DNA of 64,000 nt from Actinomyces graevenitzii C83 (GCF_000239695.1 NZ_JH470338.1:1212315-1276314), one strand, 5' to 3'; shown: positions 1-12,300, numbered from the stretch's first letter. The notes: a model not told the origin generated them from the sequence alone. A program made the numbers and translations.

Positions 1-1517
1 GAAGCTGGCAGCCGGGGCACTGGGGGCGGCCAGTGGCGCGCTAGGCACAGCCGGGGCGGCCGGCACAATCTCAGTGGGGACCGTGGCCGGGGCGTCATCC
101 ATGCGGTAGCTGGCGCCCGGGGCCACCGGTGCGCTGGGAGCCACCGGTACGCTGGGAGCTACCGGAGCCGGAGGCTGGTTTTTAGCGGCACTTGAGCCCC
201 CCAGCATGGCAGCTAAAGCTGCGGCGGCCTTGGAAACCTTGGGTTGAGCCGGGGAGCTGGCAGGTTCTGCGCTAGCTACAGCCTCAGCGATTTCCGGGCT
301 GGGGGCAGCCGGGGCCGGCACCGGGCCGGCACCAGCGGGCACATCCAGCAAGCTGGTGGGGGCAAAAGCGTTAGCAGCAGCTGAAGCAGCTGAGCTAGCG
401 CTGGCCTGGCCAGGCAGGTCAACAGCTACTCGGGCAGCGTGCGCACCGCTAGGGGCTGGCGACGGCGCCGAGCTGATTGCCTCAAAATGCTCAGTGGCCG
501 GGGTTTGAACTGCTGGGCTGGGCGCGGCAGGGCTGGAGCTAGCAGAGTTGAAGCTAGCCGGGCTGGGCACAGCCGGGCTGGCAGTGGCGATAGACAGATC
601 CGGGTTTTGCCCAGGTACCAGCTCAGCTGCCAGTGAAGCACTGGCGGCCACCGGGTTGGGGCGGGGGCCGGCACTGCCGGCAGCTGCGGACTAGGCACAC
701 TCGGGCTGGGCGCGGCGGGGCTGAAGCTAGACGGGCTGAAGCTAGCTGGGCTTTCACTGCGCGCACTAGCGATAGCCTCACTAGGCTCCGGGGAAGGCAC
801 ACTGGGCAGCAAGCCGGCTACCGGCTGGGAGCTGACCTCACTGATCGGGGTGTCTTCTAGCAGACTGCGGGCTGCTGAAGCTTCAGCGGCGCTGGGCACC
901 ACCGAGGCGGGGCTGTAAACCGAGGCGGCGCTACCGGCGCTGTAGCCAGAGTAGGCCGAGGCTACAGACTGTGCCGACCGCGTCGCCGGCGCGCTGGCTG
1001 CGCTGACTCCGCTGGCTGCCGAGTTGGAACTGTAAGCGCTGTAGACTTGACTTTTGTCGGCTCCCACCAGGCGGTTAACCTCACGTAGCTGCCAGTGCAG
1101 CATGGAGGCACGGGTAACACCACTGCGCAAAGGTAGCGCCTCAGTGCCAGCTCCGTGAGCCTGAATTACCAGGGCGGCGACGTCGTCGAGACGTACTTCC
1201 TCCCACGCAATAGGGTTAAGTGCCGAGACAGTGCGCACGAAACCATTAACCTGAGTGACCTCAGCGGTGATAGAACCACGCAGGGCCAGGTGGACGGCGC
1301 CGTCGGAGAAGACACCAGCCACAAAGTCAGGCAGGTGGAAGACGTTGTTGTTGTAGTAACCCGCCAGCACCTGCAGCAGACGCTGCAAATTAGCACCATC
1401 TTCAAGCTCGCGCCACAGGTCAAGCAACAGATCGTTGGGCCCCTCTAGGGCAACGAATCCGCTCTCGCTGACCGCACTGAGAGTGGTACCTGCGTACCAA
1501 TTAACTTGAGTATTCAT
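1..1517 (-). CDS. PFNA-cluster FHA-type protein, 5' part, frameshifted and cut by window edge
   Basis: The start codon overlaps the stop of the PP2C gene by 4 bases (ATGA), so it is translationally coupled. Residues 1 to about 150 form a globular domain beginning MNTQVNWYAGTTL, followed by a long Ala/Ser/Pro-rich linker. As read, the frame stops near 426 after an atypical Arg/Trp/Leu-rich tail. Adding one base in the G-runs at 658-667 restores an Ala/Pro/Ser-rich frame beginning NPVAASASLAAELV that stays open to base 1. The protein therefore probably continues beyond the window. Homologous genes at this position in actinobacterial clusters usually end in an FHA domain, but none is visible here, so that part is inference. 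The indel may be a sequencing error or a real mutation. Confidence 0.6.
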
Positions 1518-2407
1518 TCATTGTCCTTGAACATCCATGACCATTGCTCACTAGCAACCTCATCGCCGCCACGCCACGGTAGCGACCTATCCAGGGTGGG
1601 AGCATCCGGATCATAGTCCCAATCCTGCGTGCCAGGCAGGCTCTGGTGGGTCAGATCGTCATCCTCCCAAGGCGGATATGCGGCCGCAATATCCACCACG
1701 ATCACCGAGATATTATCCCGACCGCCTGCGTTCCTCGCCGCTTTCACCAGCGCATCAACCACACCCTCCGGCTCACTAACCACAGCTGCGGTAGCCTCAA
1801 TGAGAGTGTCGGTAACCATGGAAGAAAGCCCATCTGAACAGATGATGTAGCGGTCTCCCACACGTGCAGGCAAGACAAAATAGTCGGCGCGTACACGCGG
1901 GCCACAGCCGGCCCCTAACGCGCGCGTAATTACGTTACGACCAGGCAGGTGCTGGGCTTGTTCGGCAGAGATGAGCCCGGCATCAATCTGCTCTTGCACC
2001 TGCGAGTGGTCTTTAGTGATTTGCTCAAAGCCGTGCTTGCCTTGGTAGTAGGTGCGCGAGTCCCCAATGTTGAGTACACGCACGCACGGCATAGCCCCAT
2101 TTTCGCTAAGCACCAAGCCGGTCAGGGTAGAGCCTGGCGCGGGCACACCCGGCAGGCCACTGACTGCCCGGGCTGCGCGTTTAACTGCTTTTTGCAGTTG
2201 GGAGGGGTCAACCAGATGATCCTGGGTTAGCTCAGAGAAAGCTGCCAGGGCGGTGGCGGAAGCGACGTCGCCCGCCTTGTGTCCACCCATACCGTCAGCC
2301 ACTAAAAACACTGGACCGGAAGCTAGGTAGGCGTCTTCGTTGTGTTGACGCACTAATCCCACATCAGTCCCTGCGGCGTATTTGACCGCGATGCGTGTGC
2401 GCATCAC
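1514..2407 (-). CDS. prpC: PP2C-family serine/threonine protein phosphatase
   Basis: This 297-aa protein is a metal-dependent phosphatase of the PP2C/Stp family, expected to dephosphorylate targets of Hanks-type kinases in the cytoplasm. All family motifs are present in order: the RQHNED motif near residue 20, VADGMGGHKAGD, NIGDSRTYY, CSDGLSS and GGRDNIS, which supply the metal-binding acidic residues. It lacks a membrane segment. It overlaps both neighbours by 4 bases and lies next to two FHA-type proteins, so it is likely the off-switch of a phosphorylation circuit for this operon. Bifidobacterial PFNA clusters carry a prpC gene in the same company. The partner kinase is not in the window and may lie to the left. 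Confidence 0.92.
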   Translation of the reverse strand: MMRTRIAVKYAAGTDVGLVRQHNEDAYLASGPVFLVADGMGGHKAGDVASATALAAFSELTQDHLVDPSQLQKAVKRAARAVSGLPGVPAPGSTLTGLVLSENGAMPCVRVLNIGDSRTYYQGKHGFEQITKDHSQVQEQIDAGLISAEQAQHLPGRNVITRALGAGCGPRVRADYFVLPARVGDRYIICSDGLSSMVTDTLIEATAAVVSEPEGVVDALVKAARNAGGRDNISVIVVDIAAAYPPWEDDDLTHQSLPGTQDWDYDPDAPTLDRSLPWRGGDEVASEQWSWMFKDNE

Positions 2408-4074
2408 TCAACCTCCAGGCGGCGGTCGCCGAAAACAATTGAATATCCCTTAGCAACTGGAACCATAGCCCCAGTAAGTACATGTGTGCGACTACCGTCA
2501 GGAGCAACCACGCTAGTGCCGTTGGTTGAGCCTAGATCGGTGACAAACATGTACTGTCCATCGACGCGCACCGCCAAGTGAGTTTTAGAGATAGAGAAGT
2601 TGGGGTCAACTACGGGCACCACGTCAGCTTGCGCCCACATGCCTGCGGGCACCGGGTTGCGCCCCAGCACCACGGCGCTGGTGACGTTAATGACGTCGCC
2701 GGTGTCAAGGCGCAAGCACTTACCTACATTGGTTTTAGCGATAGTGACATGCTCATCCCAATCCGTGCCGCTGATATCCACCTGGCCGGTTTCTTGGGCG
2801 GCGGTTGCCTCTCCCATTAATTCGTCGGGAACTACCACCGGGATGGGACCACTAAAAGGCTTGTTTGCCCCTAGCTGGCCAGAGACGGGGGCGCTGGCAG
2901 CGCTAGCTGGAGCCTGGAAGTTGTTTGGGCGCACTGGCTCCATGTCAACTTCAGTGTTGGCGCTGGGAACAATGGTTTCGTCGTAGCTGTTGCCTAGCGT
3001 CTGGGTGGAGTTGGGGGCGCTGGCACCGGGGGCGGTTTGGGCGGGAGCCTGCAGGTTCCAGTCCAGGGAAGTGATTACGCCGTCGCTGTCACGTTGGCCG
3101 CCTTCAGGGCCGGGGCTGGTTAGCTGGGGCTGGGGAGACTGGTTGGCTTGGTTTGCACTAAAACCGCCACTTTGATTGGCGACGCCGCCGGCAAAGTTGG
3201 CACTGGAGGCGGCGGGGGCTGAGGCGGAGCTGACCGCACCATTAGCTACGGCGCCAGCAGGGATACCGGCCATACCAGCGGCGCCAGCGCCGGGGGCGCC
3301 GGGGAAACCAGCGCCAGGGGCACCGTTAGCAGGCCCTACGCCACCAGGAGCGCCAGCGCCAAGGCCTGGGGCGCCACCAGGAGCGCCAGCGCCGGGGTTA
3401 AAAGCACCATTTGGGCCTGGGGCTGGGGGCATGGTGAAAGAGTTTTGGGCCATCTGTGCCGCTGCCTGTACTCCAGGTAGCTGCGGGTGCAGCCCGAACT
3501 CGTCCATATCCCCTGCCCCAGGCCCGGTTTGGGGCGCGAAAGGCTGGTTGGGAAGAGTTAGCGGGTTGCTTTGTAGACGCACCGGGTTTACGCCTTGGCG
3601 CACATTAAGCACAATCACGCCGCTAGCGCGGTCAAACCAAAAGCGGTTTAGGTGGTCGCGGCTAAGGGCGTAAATAACTAGGTTGCCGATCCCGGCAGTA
3701 ACTAGGGACACCCCTAGCTGCAAGGCTAGCTTGTTGAAAGCTGCCCCACGCGGCGGGCCACTGTTTTTAAAACCGGCCCATGCTAAACCCAGTATCCGCA
3801 AACCTGGGGTTTGCCCACTGCGCATCAAAGCTACTAGGTAACCAATGCATAGCAGCACAGTTAGCGCAATTGATACACCTAGGCTAATCCAAAAAGGGGT
3901 GCGGTTAGATTGGTTGCCAGTACCAAAAAATATTACGGCCCCGCTGCCGGCACCAATGACTAGAGAAAAGATAAGCGAGTCAATTAGACGCGCAAACACC
4001 CTGGGCCAAAGTGCAGCAAGCCGGGTCCCCTGCAAATGCGCGGGGACCGGGGCCGGGCGACTATTTAGGCTCAT
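2404..4074 (-). CDS. RDD membrane protein with C-terminal FHA domain
   Basis: This 556-aa protein has three parts. Residues about 20-165 form an RDD domain with hydrophobic helices (begins WPRVFARLIDSLIFS). Residues about 170-430 are a disordered Gly/Ala/Pro-rich linker. The last 100 residues are an FHA phosphothreonine-binding domain with the canonical GRNP, SKTHLAV and DLGSTNGTS motifs. It probably tethers phosphoprotein signalling to the membrane, reading the state set by a Ser/Thr kinase and reversed by the downstream phosphatase. Start and stop overlap the neighbouring genes by 4 bases. The RDD-FHA arrangement is recognised from domain motifs; the partner proteins are not identifiable here. 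Confidence 0.85.
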   Translation of the reverse strand: MSLNSRPAPVPAHLQGTRLAALWPRVFARLIDSLIFSLVIGAGSGAVIFFGTGNQSNRTPFWISLGVSIALTVLLCIGYLVALMRSGQTPGLRILGLAWAGFKNSGPPRGAAFNKLALQLGVSLVTAGIGNLVIYALSRDHLNRFWFDRASGVIVLNVRQGVNPVRLQSNPLTLPNQPFAPQTGPGAGDMDEFGLHPQLPGVQAAAQMAQNSFTMPPAPGPNGAFNPGAGAPGGAPGLGAGAPGGVGPANGAPGAGFPGAPGAGAAGMAGIPAGAVANGAVSSASAPAASSANFAGGVANQSGGFSANQANQSPQPQLTSPGPEGGQRDSDGVITSLDWNLQAPAQTAPGASAPNSTQTLGNSYDETIVPSANTEVDMEPVRPNNFQAPASAASAPVSGQLGANKPFSGPIPVVVPDELMGEATAAQETGQVDISGTDWDEHVTIAKTNVGKCLRLDTGDVINVTSAVVLGRNPVPAGMWAQADVVPVVDPNFSISKTHLAVRVDGQYMFVTDLGSTNGTSVVAPDGSRTHVLTGAMVPVAKGYSIVFGDRRLEVE

Positions 4075-7028
4075 TTCTTTCTCCTGAAGTTAGCGCGCAT
4101 GGTCTGCAGCCACTGCGGCACACGCATCCCTAATGAAACTGGAGATACCGCAGCTAGCCATCGACGCGTGCGTCGCCTACTGGCACCAAGGTGCTGTTTA
4201 AGATTTTGCATCTCTAGCCATAAGGGTTCCTGGGAATCAGCTGAAAGTTGCTGCTCAGTTAGCTCCAGATTGGCGTTATTTGAACGTTTTTTAGACTTTT
4301 GTTTATCTCCAAAGCGCCCCTTGCGTTGCTTACGGTTCGCTTGGGGTGCTTCGTAACCACTTTCGGACCAAACTCCCTGGGGATCTGGCAGTTTGACGGG
4401 GTTTTGGACGCCGTCAGCGGTAGTTAGGCTCCCCTGCCCCGACTGGCCGAAAGCTACTGCGTTGACTGACAACGCAAAGTTACGCACGGATCCTGGCGGG
4501 AAGTTGGAGCCAAAGACTGGCTCTAGCGCATCGATTCTAGCCTGCGCTAGACGCTGGGAGCGTTCGCGGGCACGGGCCCATTTGGCTTTAAGGGCTTTAA
4601 TGGGGTGACGACGGCGCTTCTGGCGCCCCTTTACGGGCACGTACAGGGGCGCCGCCACTGCGCCACCTGCACCACCTGCGCCACCAGCGGCTTGGCCACC
4701 GGCAAACTGGGCACCGCCTGCACCACCAGCGGCTTGGCCACCAGCAAACTGGGCGGCACCCGCCAAGCCCCCGGCGCCGTCGTTAGCAACGCCGTCGCCA
4801 CCAGAGCCCGCCCCAACAGCAGCGCTACCAGCGGCGTTAGCAGCCGCAATGGCCTCCGCACCACGCAGTTTAGGCGCCAAATCAACCTGCCCACCCAGTG
4901 CCTGGGCGTTACGTTTAGCCTGCTGCTTGGCGCGCTTAGCCTGCGCTGCCTGGGCGGCGGCAGCGTCATAATCAGCCAGCGCAATATCCAAGTAGCGTGC
5001 CATCTGGGTGCGGGTGGCGTTAGTGGGCAGCTTGATGCCATAGTCGCGCATCCAGTCTTCCAGCTCCGCCCAGGCCCCCAGGGCGCTGCCAAGCTCGTCG
5101 CGGTTACGACGTCGGCGCCCACGCACCGCTTTAAGCGCCAAAATCAGCGCAAATGGGGAGCTAACCAAAGCGGCCACACCCAGCCCCTGCCCCACCAGCA
5201 GCAGGTAGTGGGCCCAGTCAAAACCATGCTTTTTCTTAGTGTCGCGGTCGTCAGACACGTCCGGGGTTAGGTCAGCTTGCTCCTGCGGAGGCGGCGGTGC
5301 CTGCAACACCTGCGGACGCGGCTTGGGCTTGGGCTGCGGCTTGGGGTTAACCAGTTTCTTGTCGCGCGGCGGGGTGGGGTCAAAAGCCACCCAGTCGCCG
5401 TCGAAGTTAACCTCCACCCAGGCGTGCGCCATAGTGCCCTTAACCTCTAACGTGCCCTTGGAGTAGTGCTCAGGGTAGAAACCCAGCACCACGCGGGCCG
5501 GGTAACCAGCCTGGCGGGCCATAAGCGCCATAGCCACGGCGTACTGCTCGTCATCACCCACCATGTAGTAGTTGGGTTCTAGCAGCTCATCGATGCGGGC
5601 GGTGCGGTGACCGGGGCGCGCCATCGAGTCTGAGCCGTCAGAGTAGTAGCCCTCATCATGGTATTTAGTGGCCATGGCGCGCACACGAGCCAGCGGGCTG
5701 TTAGCGTTACCCACAAACTCACGCAGACGCGTAGCCACCACAGCTGGCACATTAGTGTCTGTGCCATTTGCTACCTTCCCAAACCTACGCTTAGATAGCT
5801 GCGCATCCGAATAGGTAGGTACAGTAACCACATTTACGCTGTAGCTGTCGCCTTTAACCAGGGTACGGGTGCTAAGCAGGGCGCCCAGATTGGATGAATA
5901 GAACAGATCCTGAGTTAAACCCTGGCCTTTACGCGGGGTGAAGCTACGCACCTGTCCCCCACCTGGCAGCCAGTTACCCTGGTAATCAACCATGGTGAAA
6001 GTCAGGTTATGGGTTTTAGCGCCTTTAGGTAATACGCGCGTATCAACCTGGGCCCCAACCCGCTTAAAACCCTCACCGTTGTCTGACGTCCCAACTCGCA
6101 TAACGTTTCCGTCATAGGCGTCCATTGTGGCGACACGGATACGCTCACCATTTTGCAACCCCGAAACCGTAAACAAAGTAGTGTCTTTTTGAGTATCCAC
6201 CCAGTAGTGCAGGCGCGTAAGCGGAGCCTGATACTCGGCAATATTCAGCGGCGGCGTCACATAGCTACGCAAAACCTCACGGTTATTAGCCCCCGTCACC
6301 TGCGGGCCCAGCACCGCCCCCGCAGCCATGGCACAAGCCAGCATCAGCAGCGTGCCCAGGCGGGCTCGACGGCGCAGCCGCCCCGCCCCCAAAGCGATCA
6401 GCCCGCGCTGGCCCCGGCCGTGACGCTTATTAACCGCCCAAGCCGCCCACGCCAGCGCCACTAGCACCCCCACCAGCGCACTATCGCGCCCATAGGGAGC
6501 CTCAAAACCACCAAATAGCGCCCCCAGGGCAAACATCAGCCCAGCCGGAAGCAGCGCCCACAACTGGCCGCGCTGGTGGCGCAACACAATCGAAGCACCC
6601 AAGCCAGCACACACCATGGCACTCAAATACGGCACCACCGTAATACCCGCATAGGCGTTAGCCGGCGGCGCCAAAGTCAGCAAGTCACGCCAACTAGTCA
6701 CCGCCCCCAACACCAGGGTTTGCACCATCTGCAAAGACGGAAACACCTTAGCGCTAGCCAAATTCGGTAAAGCCAAAGCCCCACCCAACAGGTAGGCAAT
6801 CACCAGGGCCAAAATAGTTTCCAGCCGCCGCAACCCCAACGCATAAGCGACGCCAGTAACCACCACAGCCAGCAAAGCGCCGCCCATAGCCGCAATATAG
6901 CCAGACCAGTCCCCAAACACCGCCCCATGGCTAACACTGGCAGCTAGCATCAGCAGCGTAAAAGCAACCAGCCCCAGCCAGTTAAAAGCCCGGCGCTTAC
7001 CAACCGACTCAAGCCCATCAACACTCAT
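4071..7028 (-). CDS. TgpA/DUF3488-type membrane protein with pseudo-transglutaminase domain
   Basis: This 985-aa protein corresponds to the tgm gene of PFNA clusters. It has a cluster of N-terminal transmembrane helices (to about residue 250), an extracytoplasmic transglutaminase-like core (about 450-560), another helix near residue 630 and a long basic, low-complexity cytoplasmic tail. The core keeps the His (H535, in MAHAWVEV) and Asp (D550, in AFDPTPP) of the triad. The position expected to be the catalytic Cys in GxCExFA reads VGDDEQYA, with D493 in the Cys place. It is thus probably not a cysteine-type transglutaminase or protease. The tail contains GGAGGAQFAGGQAA-type repeats. It overlaps both neighbours by 4 bases. 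Confidence 0.85.
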   Translation of the reverse strand: MSVDGLESVGKRRAFNWLGLVAFTLLMLAASVSHGAVFGDWSGYIAAMGGALLAVVVTGVAYALGLRRLETILALVIAYLLGGALALPNLASAKVFPSLQMVQTLVLGAVTSWRDLLTLAPPANAYAGITVVPYLSAMVCAGLGASIVLRHQRGQLWALLPAGLMFALGALFGGFEAPYGRDSALVGVLVALAWAAWAVNKRHGRGQRGLIALGAGRLRRRARLGTLLMLACAMAAGAVLGPQVTGANNREVLRSYVTPPLNIAEYQAPLTRLHYWVDTQKDTTLFTVSGLQNGERIRVATMDAYDGNVMRVGTSDNGEGFKRVGAQVDTRVLPKGAKTHNLTFTMVDYQGNWLPGGGQVRSFTPRKGQGLTQDLFYSSNLGALLSTRTLVKGDSYSVNVVTVPTYSDAQLSKRRFGKVANGTDTNVPAVVATRLREFVGNANSPLARVRAMATKYHDEGYYSDGSDSMARPGHRTARIDELLEPNYYMVGDDEQYAVAMALMARQAGYPARVVLGFYPEHYSKGTLEVKGTMAHAWVEVNFDGDWVAFDPTPPRDKKLVNPKPQPKPKPRPQVLQAPPPPQEQADLTPDVSDDRDTKKKHGFDWAHYLLLVGQGLGVAALVSSPFALILALKAVRGRRRRNRDELGSALGAWAELEDWMRDYGIKLPTNATRTQMARYLDIALADYDAAAAQAAQAKRAKQQAKRNAQALGGQVDLAPKLRGAEAIAAANAAGSAAVGAGSGGDGVANDGAGGLAGAAQFAGGQAAGGAGGAQFAGGQAAGGAGGAGGAVAAPLYVPVKGRQKRRRHPIKALKAKWARARERSQRLAQARIDALEPVFGSNFPPGSVRNFALSVNAVAFGQSGQGSLTTADGVQNPVKLPDPQGVWSESGYEAPQANRKQRKGRFGDKQKSKKRSNNANLELTEQQLSADSQEPLWLEMQNLKQHLGASRRRTRRWLAAVSPVSLGMRVPQWLQTMRANFRRKK

Positions 7029-8272
7029 AGCGCCGCCTTTCGCAATAATGCCGGAAGCTCACTAAGCGCCCCCAAGTGCAGCAAATCCATTGCCCCCAAA
7101 CGGTTACGCCCCGCCCGCCCCGGGCTCACCCGCAACACATAAGAACGCGCCGACACCGGCAGACGCACCCAAGCACGCTCAATTAGCTCCAAATCAGCCC
7201 CTGAACCAGTAATCAACACCGCCACCGAGGCACCCGGACAAGCCGCCACCGCCTCCTTAGTCAACTCCGGCAAGTCAGCGGCGCGCCCATCCATCTCCAC
7301 CAGGCTCAACGCATCCAAAGCCCGCTTAGGGTTAGGCAGCGCCGGCACCCCCGCCTGAGTCACCAAAGTAACCTCACGGCTAGCCTTAATCGTGGCCACA
7401 ATCAGCGACGCCGCCGCCGAGACAGCCACCTCAAACTCAGCCTCACTAGCCCAAGACGCCGCCCGCGTATCCAACACCACCAACAGGTGAGCCCGACGCG
7501 TCTCCTCAAACTGACGCACCATCAACTTGCCGGTGTGAGCCGTAGACTTCCAGTGAATATTGCGCCGATCATCGCCGGGCACATACTCACGCAAAGTATG
7601 AAAAGACACATCCGAGCTAGACAAATCCCGGATCGTAGCGCCCTCAATATCCTTAATGAAACCAATGGCTTCACTTTCCAAAGCCACCGTACGCGGATGC
7701 ACATACAGCTCAATGCGCTGACTCCAGCGGCGCTCGCGGCGCACTAGGCCCAGCCCGTCACCGTTAACACTGCGCACTGGGCCGATTGGCACCAGGCCGC
7801 GTCGGGCGGTGGGGATAGCTAGAGGCTGGCTAATCATCTGGCCGGCGCGCAGGGAGGGCACCAGTACGTCAGCGGTGGATTTACCTACCGGTAGTTCCAT
7901 CACGGCTTTGCGGGTACGCCGGGTGCCGGCGTTGGTGGCTTGTAGCTCGCCGTAGGCGTTATCGCCCACCACCACTCGCTCGTTTTGCACATACAGGTTG
8001 ATGTTGTGTTTACCCAATCCCAGGGCGCTTAGCGGGGATAGTAGGGCCAGTACGCCTAGTACCAGGCCGATCACCGCCAGCTCCACCCAATGCGTTAGCA
8101 GGGCTAGGCCTAGCGCGCTTAGCGCCACTGCGGTCACGCCCCACCACAGGGGGGTGAGCACCTGGGTGGCGCGGGCGCGCAGGCGTCGCCAGCTAGTGGG
8201 TTTTTGGCCCTTTGCGCCAGGGTTTAAGTCGACGCCGCCGCGTGGGGGCGTAGAGCTAGTTTTAGCGGTCAT
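7025..8272 (-). CDS. DUF58 domain protein
   Basis: The 415-aa product has two N-terminal membrane helices (about residues 38-80) and then a DUF58 region with the signature LREYVPGDDRRNIHWKST, followed by a von Willebrand A-like fold starting LLVVLDTR. DUF58 proteins are regularly encoded next to MoxR ATPases and are thought to act as their client or adaptor at the membrane; the exact role is unknown. It starts 3 bases after the MoxR stop and overlaps the transglutaminase-like gene by 4 bases, in keeping with the aaa-atp, duf58, tgm order of PFNA clusters. Confidence 0.88.
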   Translation of the reverse strand: MTAKTSSTPPRGGVDLNPGAKGQKPTSWRRLRARATQVLTPLWWGVTAVALSALGLALLTHWVELAVIGLVLGVLALLSPLSALGLGKHNINLYVQNERVVVGDNAYGELQATNAGTRRTRKAVMELPVGKSTADVLVPSLRAGQMISQPLAIPTARRGLVPIGPVRSVNGDGLGLVRRERRWSQRIELYVHPRTVALESEAIGFIKDIEGATIRDLSSSDVSFHTLREYVPGDDRRNIHWKSTAHTGKLMVRQFEETRRAHLLVVLDTRAASWASEAEFEVAVSAAASLIVATIKASREVTLVTQAGVPALPNPKRALDALSLVEMDGRAADLPELTKEAVAACPGASVAVLITGSGADLELIERAWVRLPVSARSYVLRVSPGRAGRNRLGAMDLLHLGALSELPALLRKAAL

Positions 8273-8275
8273 GGT

Positions 8276-9241
<966 letters not shown>

Positions 9242-9311
9242 GGGTTATTCCTTTCAAAACTTTTCGCTGACGCTTATAACGACGACGCAGCTTTATGGCT
9301 GCAAAGCTGGT

Positions 9312-12300
9312 TTATTGGTGTGTACCTGACTCGCATTGCAAAGCGGCGTTATCTTCTTTTTCTTCCGCCGGGGTAATGCTGGTGGCGACATATAGAGTCG
9401 CTCCGCCTACAAATGAGGTGTAGCGTTTTTCTTCTTTACCGGCATCAGCGTTAATCGAGTAGGTTTTACCTGCCCAGGTAATGGTGCACTTGGTGGTGGT
9501 GCCGTCCTTCCAGTCCCACAGCTTGACGCCGTAGCGGTAGCAGTTGGGGCTGGTGCTGCCGCAGCTGCCGTTTACTACCTGGGAGCGGTCCACAAAGCCC
9601 TGGTAGTTGTTGGCTGGCTTGGGTTCTGCCGCCGACGGCGCCGCTAGGCTTTGGCAGCGCGGTTCAGATTCGCGGGTGCCGGCCTCGCTGGTTACCTGCT
9701 TGGAACTGGTGCAGATTTTTACTTCTTTACCTGCTTCAACCCCGTTTTGGAATTCCACAGTGCCGCCGCCTGCCGGCGGCTCCTGCTTATTGGTGTAGGC
9801 AGCACCAGTGCTGATGTAAGCCGAGCTGGTGGCGGTGCGCCCATTGCCGTTAGCGGGGCCAACTTGGCAGCTGACCTTAGTGCCCTCAGGGCGAGTGCAG
9901 GCCAAAGTGGGCGAGATTGGGGCGCCAAAAGGCGTCACCTTACCGGCCACTACTCCTTCAGAGCACTTACCTGAAGAGTTACAGGCGCGCACATAAATAG
10001 TGGATTCTTTACCGTTAGTTAAGCCGTTACCTGTTTTATTGGCTACCGACTGCCAGGTGTTCTGATCGGTTGACCATTCCAGGTTCTGGGAATTTTTGTC
10101 ACCGCTGGTAGCCGTGAAGTCTACCGCGTTATCAGCGCCAGTAGCCTTGGGGGCTGCAGACACTGAAGGAGCAGATACTTTACCCTCCAGCTTCATAGTG
10201 TATGAGACTTCCTCAGACGTGCCGCCGCGAGTTACCGCCCTAACTGAGAACTTCACGGTCCTGTCTACGCTTGTATCAATTTCATAGGGCTTACTTAACC
10301 CATAAATCACTATGGCACTAGAGGCCGTAGGGCTATCGGTGTAAGAAAGGAGGTAGTGGGTAATCGGCAGCCCACCAGTGTTGGCTGGCGGGTTCCACGA
10401 CACCAGCACCCTGGTGGTGCCATCTGAACCCTGGCCCTGTTTAACTGCCGTCAAATTAGTGGGCGGGCCAGGCTTGCCATAGGGAGTCACCGGCTGGCTA
10501 GCAGCTGATTCCTGACTGGCACCTTGAGCATTAACCGCGCGCACAGTGGCCGTATAGGCCGTGCCGTTGGTTAGGCCCGTGAAGGTAGCCTTAGGTTCGG
10601 TTACGTTCTGGCTGAGCCCACCTGGGGAGAGCGTAATTACGTAACCGGTGATACGCGAGCCGGGCGAGTTAGACCTGTTCCACGTGAAACTAGCGCTGCC
10701 GTCACCAGCCTTACCAACGGGGGCTCCGGGCGCCGTCGGCACCACACTGACTTGCACACTGGCAGTATTAGAACGCGGGGACTGACCCACCGCGTTACGG
10801 GCCACCACATAGAAGGAGTGGGTAATTCCCGGGGTGCGGCCGGGCATAATGCAGCTGGTGACCACGCCACAGTCAAGCAGGTCGCCCTGCACTGTGTCGT
10901 GGACGGTGAAGTTATTGATGTCGGCGCCGTTAGAAGCCCCGGCGGTGAAGGAAACTGTCACTGCGTCGGAGCCGTTAGCGGTGGCCCTAACCCCGCTGGG
11001 GGCGTCAGGCAAGCCGCGTACACTCACCGCAATGGTGCCCGTAACTTCACGGTCGGCGTCGTTAGTTTTATCGCCCACCCGGTAGGAGATGTTGTAGGTG
11101 CCGTGCAGGCCTTCCCGAGCGCTAATGGTTAGGGACGTGCCCGAGGCGCGCACGCTAATACCATCGCTGGAGCTAGGCGAGCCCACCAGGTGGATCGGGG
11201 TGTCAGTAAAGGGGTTAGTGGCGTAGTTGGCCACGTCAACCGTGGTGGATTTACCTGCATCCACGCTCACCTGAGCTTGGCTTAGCTGCACCAGCGGCTC
11301 TTTAGCGCCGGTGACACTAACCGGAATTACCGCTTTAGTGCTGGCTCCCTTGGCGTCGCGCACAGTCAACGCCAAGTTAGCGCTGTTGCCGCGCTTAGCC
11401 CCCGTGCCGGTCTGCACCTTGAGGGTGTGACCATCAACGCTGGCTTGGATACCATTGGCGGCCCCCGAAACCGTGTAGGTCATGGAGGCGGGGTCGTCGC
11501 CGTCGGGGTCGCTAACCCAGCTGCTCATATCCGCGCTGACGCTTTGACCACCCACGGCCACCTCAATGGCGGTGGGGCGCACCTGCGGGGGACGGTTAGC
11601 AGCGCCCGGATCCACAATCAGCGGGATCGTGAGCGTGGCAGACAGGGCTTTATCGTCGCTGCCGTCAGTTACCGTAACCGTGATTGAGGAGGGCCCGGAA
11701 TAGTCAGCTTTAGCCCCAAACTCCAAGGTGGCAGAGTCTTTAACTAGTGTTGAGCCATCCCAACCGGCGGAGGCGCTAGCCTGCCCATCTTTCGGCACAC
11801 TTACGCTGCGACCGCTACGTACACGCACATAATTCTTTAGTGCGATAGCGGTTTTAGTGCCGGCTTTAACATGGATAGGAGTCTTAGACACATTCAGCTC
11901 AGGGTTAGTTACCTGGTTGCCAGGCACCCACACCACAGCTGAAGCAGACAGGGAGTCCTTGTCGGTAACCGTGTAGAGCACGTAACGCCCCTGCGTGGCC
12001 GGCTCAATTAGCAGGTCTTTACCCGAAACTTTCACGCCCGGGTCAGAGCTGGTGACGCGGTCAGATTCAATATCGCCGTCGGGGTCTTCATCATTATCAA
12101 GCACAGACACCTTCACGGTGCCCTGGGCGGCGCGAACCTGCTCAACACTGACCTCGTCGTCGCGCGCAATAGGCGCAACCAGGGCGGCGTCGGGCGAAAC
12201 CACCACGGTGACCAAGCCAATTACCGGCTCAGAGTGGCCGTCGCTGACCCCGTATTGCAGTGAATAGGTACCGGCTTTTTCAGGGGCCTTGAACACTACC

